From positions 1 through 30,780 of the forward strand of contig CAMORT010000028.1 in NCBI GenBank assembly GCA_946624065.1: a DNA stretch of 30,780 nt, given 5' to 3'. Shown here piece by piece: positions 25,310-30,780 of the stretch. Each line of letters begins with the position of its first letter. Within the stretch, counting starts at the first letter, position 1. The position numbers and the translations under genes were made by a program. The stretch comes from F23-D06 sp002392325. Lineage in GTDB: Bacteria > Bacteroidota > Bacteroidia > Bacteroidales > WCHB1-69. Below the pieces are notes generated by a model. The model was not told the origin of the DNA. It ran no database searches and was given only the letters and a program-made list of their open reading frames with translations.

Positions 25310-26563
25310 TTAATCTCTCATGAAAATATCACGGGTATAGACTTTTTCGTGCACATCGTCCAGGCACGCATCATAGCGATTGGCGATGATGGCTTGTGAC
25401 TCCGCTTTGAACTTCTCCAAATCGTTCACCACCAGACTGCCGAAAAAAGTAGTGCCATCCTGCAGGGTGGGTTCGTAGATAATCACGGTTGCCCCTTTTG
25501 CCTTGATGCGCTTCATCACGCCTTGGATGGAGGATTGGCGGAAATTGTCGGAGTTGCTCTTCATGGTCAGGCGGTAAACGCCCACCACGCACTGTTTCTC
25601 CTCCGAAGGGTTGAAGTCGCCGCGGTTATAGTAATCGTAATAGCCAGCCATGTTGAGCACGCGGTCTGCGATAAAGTCCTTGCGGGTGCGGTTACTCTCC
25701 ACGATGGCGGACATCATGTTTTGGGGCACATCAGCGTAATTGGCGAGAAGTTGTTTCGTGTCTTTGGGCAGGCAATAGCCGCCGTAGCCGAAACTGGGGT
25801 TGTTGTAATGCGTGCCGATACGCGGATCCAGGCACACGCCGTCAATGATCTGCTTGGTGTTCAGCCCTTTCATTTCGGCGTAGGTGTCCAGTTCATTGAA
25901 ATAAGAAACGCGGAGCGCAAGATAGGTGTTAGCGAAAAGTTTCACCGCCTCGGCCTCTGTGCTCCCCATAAAAAGCACCGGCACATCCTCTTTGATAGCT
26001 CCTTGCTTGATCAAATCCGCAAAAACATGCGCTTTTTCCTCCAAAAAAGCATCGTTTTGATCATATCCCACGATGATACGGGATGGATAGAGATTGTCGT
26101 ACAGCGCTTTGCTCTCACGCAGAAACTCGGGCGCGAAGATGATGTTCGGCAATTTGCCGTCGGCACCCTTGAACTTCTCGCGCACCTGTACGGTATAACC
26201 CACCGGAATGGTGCTTTTGATCACCATGATTGCTTTTTCATTGACCTTCAACACTTTCTGGATGACATCCTCCACTGCCGAAGTGTCAAAGAAGTTCCGC
26301 TGACTGTCGTAGTTAGTGGGGGCGGCAATCACCACGAAATCGGCATCCCGATAACCGGCGTCCGCATCCAGCGTGGCGCGTAGATCAAGCGGTTTATGAG
26401 CCAAATATTCTTCAATGTAATCGTCCTGAATCGGTGATTTCTTGTTGTTTACCATATCCACGCGTTCAGGCACAATGTCCACAGCGGTCACATGATTGTG
26501 CTGCGCCAACAATGTTGCAATGCTTAATCCGACATATCCGGTGCCGGCAACTGAAATGTTCAT
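25310..26563 (-). CDS. ugd: UDP-glucose 6-dehydrogenase
   Basis: A 417-residue enzyme oxidising UDP-glucose to UDP-glucuronate in two NAD-dependent steps. The Rossmann motif ISVAGTGYVGLSIA is at 3-16, IKSTIPVGYT near 115-124, the FAPEFLRESKALYDNLYPSRII segment (143-164, with the catalytic Glu) is intact, and the catalytic Cys264 lies in GYGGYCLPKDT. It is 33 bases upstream of the second dehydrogenase and probably in the same transcript, so the cell can make both glucuronate and an aminouronate donor. Confidence 0.93.
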   Translation of the reverse strand: MNISVAGTGYVGLSIATLLAQHNHVTAVDIVPERVDMVNNKKSPIQDDYIEEYLAHKPLDLRATLDADAGYRDADFVVIAAPTNYDSQRNFFDTSAVEDVIQKVLKVNEKAIMVIKSTIPVGYTVQVREKFKGADGKLPNIIFAPEFLRESKALYDNLYPSRIIVGYDQNDAFLEEKAHVFADLIKQGAIKEDVPVLFMGSTEAEAVKLFANTYLALRVSYFNELDTYAEMKGLNTKQIIDGVCLDPRIGTHYNNPSFGYGGYCLPKDTKQLLANYADVPQNMMSAIVESNRTRKDFIADRVLNMAGYYDYYNRGDFNPSEEKQCVVGVYRLTMKSNSDNFRQSSIQGVMKRIKAKGATVIIYEPTLQDGTTFFGSLVVNDLEKFKAESQAIIANRYDACLDDVHEKVYTRDIFMRD

Positions 26564-26607
26564 ATAATTAACATTTTTTATTTTATCATTAATATTTGTG
26601 AATTCCC

Positions 26608-26635
26608 AATGAGCCGCATGGCCATGAGTCTCTAC
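26608..26635. repeat. Degenerate 28-bp palindrome, same family as 27554
   Basis: In the gap after nagB the minus strand reads GTAGAGACTCATGG then CCATGCGGCTCATT. About nine of fourteen positions pair (plus one wobble), with GTAGAGAC shared with the perfect palindrome at 27554-27581 and with the same flanking CGG on the plus strand. It looks like a decayed second copy of that element, 6 bases after the nagB stop. Confidence 0.5.
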
Positions 26636-26641
26636 GGAATT

Positions 26642-27427
26642 TTATCTACCTTCTATATCTTTGAAATATTTTACCGTGCCGTAGGTGATCTCATCGCAGG
26701 CGGCGTCATCGCATACGATAATGCCCTTGGGGTGCAGCTGGAGCACGGAAACGGTGCACATCTGGCTGACGGGACCCTCGATGGCGGCGGCCAGTGCGCG
26801 GGCCTTACCATGGCCGTTGGCCAGGATCATCACCTCGCGTGCATCCATCACGGTGCCCACGCCCACCGTAAGGGCCGTCTTAGGCACTTGGTTGATGTCG
26901 TTGTCGAAAAAGCGGGAGTTTGCGATGACCGTGTCCATCGTGAGCGTCTTCACACGCGTGCGCGATGTGAGCGAGGAACCCGGCTCGTTGAACGCGATGT
27001 GTCCGTCGGGGCCGATACCGCCCATGAACAGGTCAATGCCACCGTAGGATTTGATTTTCTCCTCATAACACTGGCACTCGGCTTCCAAATCGTCGGCATT
27101 GCCGTTTAAAATGTTGACATTCTCCTTCTTGATGTCAATATGACTGAAGAAGTTGTTCCACATGAACGAATGATAACTTTCAGGATGGTTTTCCGGAATC
27201 TTCACATACTCGTCCATGTTGAAGGTGACCACATTGGCGAATGAGATTTTCCCTTCTTTATGCAGACGAACCAGTTCCTTGTAGGTCCCTATAGGAGTTG
27301 AACCTGTAGGCAACCCCAAAACGAAAGGCTTTTCAGCCGTGGGTTTGAATGCGTTGATGCGCTCCACAATGTGTTGGGCTGCCCATTTAGACATTTCGTC
27401 GTAGTTGTTTTTGATGATAACTCGCAT
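26642..27427 (-). CDS. nagB: Glucosamine-6-phosphate deaminase
   Basis: A 261-residue enzyme converting glucosamine-6-phosphate to fructose-6-phosphate and ammonia in amino-sugar catabolism. Catalytic residues match the enterobacterial numbering exactly: Asp72 in FNMDEYV, Asp141, His143 and Glu148 in GIGPDGHIAFNEPG. The substrate loop GLPTGSTPIGTYKEL is intact. It lies between a palindrome copy downstream and a decayed T9SS fragment that ends 7 bases before its ATG. It probably shares the transcript with ugd, since no -7 box was found between them. Confidence 0.97.
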   Translation of the reverse strand: MRVIIKNNYDEMSKWAAQHIVERINAFKPTAEKPFVLGLPTGSTPIGTYKELVRLHKEGKISFANVVTFNMDEYVKIPENHPESYHSFMWNNFFSHIDIKKENVNILNGNADDLEAECQCYEEKIKSYGGIDLFMGGIGPDGHIAFNEPGSSLTSRTRVKTLTMDTVIANSRFFDNDINQVPKTALTVGVGTVMDAREVMILANGHGKARALAAAIEGPVSQMCTVSVLQLHPKGIIVCDDAACDEITYGTVKYFKDIEGR

Positions 27428-27434
27428 AATAGTA

Positions 27435-27580
27435 TTATTTAGTAAAGTTTTTCATAATTTTAATGTTCCGCACGGTGCCATCTCGCAGGGTGACGCGCAG
27501 AATGTACAGGCCAGAGGGTAAGGAGGAGGTGTTGACTGTGGTTTGTGGGGATGGTAGAGACGATGTGCACATCGTCTCTA
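27435..27580 (-). pseudogene. Orphan T9SS C-terminal sorting-domain remnant
   Basis: The minus-strand frame ends TTVNTSSLPSGLYILRVTL then RDGTVRNIKIMKNFTK and a stop, which reads as the tail of a type A type IX secretion sorting domain (SSLPSGLYILRV). Nothing of the cargo protein precedes it: the frame is closed by a stop just beyond a 28-bp palindrome that forms its 5' end. It is therefore a remnant of a secreted protein gene, probably truncated by an insertion or deletion at the palindrome. The remaining gap to 27636 shows no other feature. Confidence 0.65.
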
Positions 27581-27581
27581 C
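27554..27581. repeat. Perfect 28-bp palindrome
   Basis: GTAGAGACGATGTG is followed immediately by its exact reverse complement, with no loop. The GTAGAGACG half-site with a variable symmetric centre resembles palindromic repeats I recall from Bacteroidetes and cyanobacteria, sometimes linked to REP-associated transposases, but no such gene is here. It marks the 5' break of the T9SS remnant. Confidence 0.85.
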
Positions 27582-27635
27582 GGGAAATGATTATTAGAAA
27601 AGACAAAAAACTCTTTTTCATAAAGCAAGAAAATA

Positions 27636-28331
27636 TTAAAATTCATAAGAATAACCGACTTCCAGTATCCCCTCAGGGCCGAATCCAAGCTCAATATTTG
27701 CAGCGTTTGTTTTCCCCACACGCATGCCAAGAAGTGTCAATTGGGCTGTCGGTCCCATGAAAAACCGACGGGTCATTTTGTCATTATTCCAGATTGTCCG
27801 AGTGAAGTCGTTGATTTCTTTCGCCTCGATTCCAAAAGTGGCACCTACTCCAACTCCCAAGTAGAAATCAATGTTTGGGAAACTCTTATATATGAATCTA
27901 TATGTGGCATTTAATGTTATGTAGGTGTTAATACCATGATAGTCTCTCTCTTCTACAGCCGGAAGCCAGATGTTATGATGGTCTATAGAATGTATTGTAA
28001 CATTTAAGAGCGTGGCGGACAAGACAGCCCCCACACTATGCTTGCGGGTAATGTTGTAGAAATAATGGAGATTGAACGCACCAACTTTATAGGATTGGTT
28101 GGGAGAATCAGGAGTTGTTCTGTAATGAAAGAAATCTGGTTCATAAATAGGTCCCATAAGAGATGCTGGCCTCCAAAAATCTTCTCCTTCGGGCATTATC
28201 CCGATAGTAAAACCTATTTCATGATGCTTGAAACTCTCATTGGAATTCAAATCAGTTTTCTGCGCGCTCGCCACCCCACCGCACAACAGCAGCAGAGCGA
28301 AGATTACTGTGATATAAATAATTCTTTTCAT
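27636..28331 (-). CDS. Outer-membrane beta-barrel protein
   Basis: A 231-residue protein of unknown specific function. A signal peptide (MKRIIYITVIFALLLLCGGVASAQ) is expected to be cleaved after ASA or ASAQ. The rest shows alternating hydrophobic strands (HEIGFTIGIM, FNLHYFYNI, HSVGAVLSATLLNV, NTYITLNATYRFIY, FYLGVGVGATFGI) and ends in an aromatic (YSYEF), as outer-membrane barrels do. About eight strands would fit. It is 59 bases after the DUF4954 gene on the same strand. Confidence 0.8.
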   Translation of the reverse strand: MKRIIYITVIFALLLLCGGVASAQKTDLNSNESFKHHEIGFTIGIMPEGEDFWRPASLMGPIYEPDFFHYRTTPDSPNQSYKVGAFNLHYFYNITRKHSVGAVLSATLLNVTIHSIDHHNIWLPAVEERDYHGINTYITLNATYRFIYKSFPNIDFYLGVGVGATFGIEAKEINDFTRTIWNNDKMTRRFFMGPTAQLTLLGMRVGKTNAANIELGFGPEGILEVGYSYEF

Positions 28332-28390
28332 GATGCTGTTATTTTGTGATTATTATTTTTTTTAAAAGCTTTTATGGTATGTGTTAAGTT

Positions 28391-30589
28391 TTAGTACTTG
28401 TCAAGCATTTCCAAAAACTCCTTCGTTTCCTCGCGAATCTGTTTCACGAAGCTTACTTCGTCAATTTCCCCGATGACGGCAATCTTCTCGGCTTCGTTGC
28501 GGAAGGTGGCATTGCGGTACTCGTTGTCGTAATCCTTCTTGCGGGTGATGTAAACCTGGTCGCAGATGAACTGCTGGATGCGTCTGGCGTCTTTGAGCGC
28601 CTGCTGCCATAACTCGGGCGTGAGCGTGGCGGTTTCATCCTTATGCAAGAAAATCAGCGAAAGATAAGCATGACGCAGCTTCTCCATCGGATAACTTCTC
28701 CAAATCTCGTCGTACCGATGGTGAATCTCCTCCCAATTATTCAAAACCCCATAGTTGATGTCATGGATGAGTTTCTCCACCTCATCACCATTCATCAGCT
28801 GGCCACCAAGGTTAATCCACTCGCGCTGGCGCTTGCTCTCCATCTCCTTGCGAAGATCCTCCATGGAAAAAGAGGGATTCTCATGCAGGAAGCGGACAAT
28901 GTTCTTCACCGCATAATAGATAATCATATCACCGTAAGCATGATAGGCCTGATACGCTTTCAGGATACGCACTTTACGGTGGCCGCATTCCATGCCTTCG
29001 CCGAAGACCTCCATTTTTTTGGCGGTTTCCGGTTCATTATCCAACAAATTCTTGCCGATTTTGCGCAGCTCCTTGAAATCCATAGCGGGATCAAAGGTGC
29101 CCTGTTGCAGCAAATAGGCCTTAGCGGTCCAACCCTCCAAAAGCTTGCGCGCCTCAATGGCCTCTTCCATAGTATCGGGCGCAAAAGTCTCGAACTCAAT
29201 ATTTTGGATTTTACGGAGACGCTTGTCCCGCTTCTGGTACTTGGATGTGTTGCGCGCAATGGCATACATGTTGTACATCCACCAATAGGCAGGCATCACC
29301 TCCAGTTCGTCGGTTTTGGGGTTGTTGTTCACCAAACTGAACGGCAGCATGATATTGAGTTCGTGCGGAAAATCGGACTTGGCCAACAAAGTGAAAGAAG
29401 CGAACTTGGAGGAGTGCTTGACACTGGTGCAAAGTCCGGGCCAGAAACCGCGCCCGGCCACAATCTCGCCGTCAGTGGCACGGCTGTTGTGGTTGGAACC
29501 CATCGTGGCGCCGGCCGCCATGTTGCTCTGCCCCATCACACATGCGGAAATAAGGAACGAGTTGTTGTGGTGCTGCTCATGCGATGGAAATATCAGATTG
29601 TTAAGCACTTCGCAACAGGAGATGGTGGAGTTGTCGCCCAACACGGAATTCAGCAGGCGGGCTCCGTATTTCAAGTTGCAGTTGTCACCCAACACAAAGC
29701 GCGTGGCCGTGACCGAATAGAAAATGTGGCATCCGTAGCCGGTAATGCCGTTCACCAGAATCACACCCTCGCCTATCTGCGTGGGTTCCTCCTCGGAAGA
29801 ATTGATGGTGACATTTTTCAATTTCGAAGCACCCTTGATATAGCAATGCGCTCCTATTTTAGCATCTTTCAGAATCCAACAATTCTTGATTACGCAACTC
29901 TCACCGATAGTGCCATAAAAACCACGGTGATTGTCAATATGCTTTTGTGTAATCTCCTTCAACCGTTCTTGCAGGCGGGTGTCGTCTGCATACTTGGCCC
30001 ACAAATAGGCATCGGCAGTAATCATGCCATCGAAGGGCAATATAGAGCGTCCACCGTTCTCGTTCATCACTTCCAACCACACGCGCACCGATTCGGGCTC
30101 GCCCTCCTTCACCACGCCGTTGCCGAATTTGGAGTGGTCGGTGGTGGATAGTTCCTGGATGTTGAAGAGAATACAACGGTCACCAACTATGTAATTGGCC
30201 ATGTAGTGCACATCATGTATGGCAGCGTCATTCCCGATATCACAAGATATGATGCTGCTGTCGGAAATGCCCACGGGTACCCGAAGGTCGTGGTATTGCA
30301 GAATCTCGTTGCGCACGCGACCAATCCGCACCATGCCGAAAAACCGGTTGTTGCGGATCATGTTGGTGTCAAAATCATCGGTAACCCAAATGTCATCCCA
30401 GTTGGAGGCGCTATTATTGTTCAGCACAAGACGCTCAATCTCATCGGAACGGAGATGCCGCCAGCCACTTTCAGGATGCCGCACTTGCTGGTCACGATAA
30501 TAATACTCATCATGCCCATCGTGAAGATATTTCGGGTCTATGAAGTTCTTATAGATCCTGTCGTATGGTAAAATCGTTACTTTATCCAT
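28391..30589 (-). CDS. DUF4954 family protein (left-handed beta-helix)
   Basis: A 732-residue cytoplasmic protein of unknown function. The first 200 residues and the central region (about 215-380) are rich in hexapeptide-like strands (GESCVIKNCWILKDAKIGAHCYIKG, GDNCNLKYGARLLNSVLGDNSTISCCEV), as in left-handed beta-helix sugar-nucleotidyl- and acyltransferases. The C-terminal about 250 residues are helical. I recognise the whole as a Bacteroidetes DUF4954 protein. It lacks a signal peptide, so it probably acts in the cytoplasm, perhaps on nucleotide sugars, given the sugar genes downstream. That role is inference. Confidence 0.85.
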   Translation of the reverse strand: MDKVTILPYDRIYKNFIDPKYLHDGHDEYYYRDQQVRHPESGWRHLRSDEIERLVLNNNSASNWDDIWVTDDFDTNMIRNNRFFGMVRIGRVRNEILQYHDLRVPVGISDSSIISCDIGNDAAIHDVHYMANYIVGDRCILFNIQELSTTDHSKFGNGVVKEGEPESVRVWLEVMNENGGRSILPFDGMITADAYLWAKYADDTRLQERLKEITQKHIDNHRGFYGTIGESCVIKNCWILKDAKIGAHCYIKGASKLKNVTINSSEEEPTQIGEGVILVNGITGYGCHIFYSVTATRFVLGDNCNLKYGARLLNSVLGDNSTISCCEVLNNLIFPSHEQHHNNSFLISACVMGQSNMAAGATMGSNHNSRATDGEIVAGRGFWPGLCTSVKHSSKFASFTLLAKSDFPHELNIMLPFSLVNNNPKTDELEVMPAYWWMYNMYAIARNTSKYQKRDKRLRKIQNIEFETFAPDTMEEAIEARKLLEGWTAKAYLLQQGTFDPAMDFKELRKIGKNLLDNEPETAKKMEVFGEGMECGHRKVRILKAYQAYHAYGDMIIYYAVKNIVRFLHENPSFSMEDLRKEMESKRQREWINLGGQLMNGDEVEKLIHDINYGVLNNWEEIHHRYDEIWRSYPMEKLRHAYLSLIFLHKDETATLTPELWQQALKDARRIQQFICDQVYITRKKDYDNEYRNATFRNEAEKIAVIGEIDEVSFVKQIREETKEFLEMLDKY

Positions 30590-30654
30590 GTTTGACGATA
30601 TAAGTTTCTAACTCCGGCGCATTGACAAACAATACACCATTTTAAAACAAACTG

Positions 30655-30662
30655 CAAAGATA
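30655..30662 (-). promoter_or_regulatory. -7 box before the DUF4954 gene
   Basis: Minus-strand TATCTTTG lies 65 bases before the ATG and matches TAnnTTTG. No properly spaced TTG was found. The rest of 30590-30780 is AT-rich with no gene I can support. Confidence 0.5.
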
Positions 30663-30780
30663 AAATAAATATAGCAATATAAGACTTCGTTGTGGGAAAT
30701 CTTAAAAAAAGGATTTTTTGGGGAAAGGTAATGATATAGAAGTTGACCCAATGTTGGTTTCTGTTATATGAATTAATTTA

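Noticed and set aside
28643..30151. 502-codon plus-strand frame
   Set aside because: It lies opposite the DUF4954 gene, is His/Val-rich in the way reverse-strand frames are, and has no start context.
1..30780. CRISPR array, rRNA or riboswitch
   Set aside because: No spaced repeats of array type, no rRNA-like sequence and no recognisable riboswitch core were seen.

Overview
The window reads as chromosome of a Bacteroidota (Bacteroidales-like) bacterium. The evidence is the repeated TAnnTTTG promoter box, short charged lipoproteins, the Bacteroidetes form of PdxA (HGDVNGIG), a DUF4954 protein, a remnant of a type IX secretion sorting domain, and a linked nusA-infB pair. I cannot place it at genus level. 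Coding density is high and most of the content is housekeeping.

Layout. (1) 1-1772: a tyrosine recombinase gene lies between two perfect 161-bp inverted repeats, whose outer ends carry the last five codons and stop of guaA. (2) 1758-4342, minus strand: lipoprotein, purN and guaA, a purine cluster. (3) 4430-9688, plus strand: an LptF/LptG-type permease, a BASS-type transporter, a dCoA-kinase-fold P-loop protein, an OmpA-domain lipoprotein, mutY and tadA. (4) 9694-10037: a bidirectional terminator, tRNA-Arg(ACG) and tRNA-Gln(TTG) transcribed divergently, and a second terminator. The tRNA-Arg is the expected substrate of the adjacent tadA product. (5) 10155-15312: nusA, infB, pdxA. (6) 15313-15901: a decayed metallophosphoesterase fragment and an isolated hairpin. 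(7) 15902-21965: small lipoprotein, butyrate kinase, NAD kinase, then ftsQ-ftsA-ftsZ ending at a bidirectional terminator. (8) 22020-30589, minus strand: DUF4954 protein, outer-membrane barrel, T9SS-domain remnant, nagB, two UDP-sugar dehydrogenases and a secreted beta-helix protein. This block suggests amino-sugar and uronic-acid sugar metabolism feeding a surface polysaccharide. nagB is bracketed by a perfect and a degenerate 28-bp palindrome.

The strongest candidate for something undescribed is the recombinase cassette at the guaA 3' end. Ordinary integrase insertions give direct repeats of the target. Here the repeats are inverted, identical over 161 bp, enclose only the recombinase gene, and contain the guaA terminator hairpin. 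That geometry predicts that the recombinase segment can invert, or that the cassette is a minimal terminal-inverted-repeat element. An assembly artefact is possible, because only 44 bases lie beyond the left repeat.
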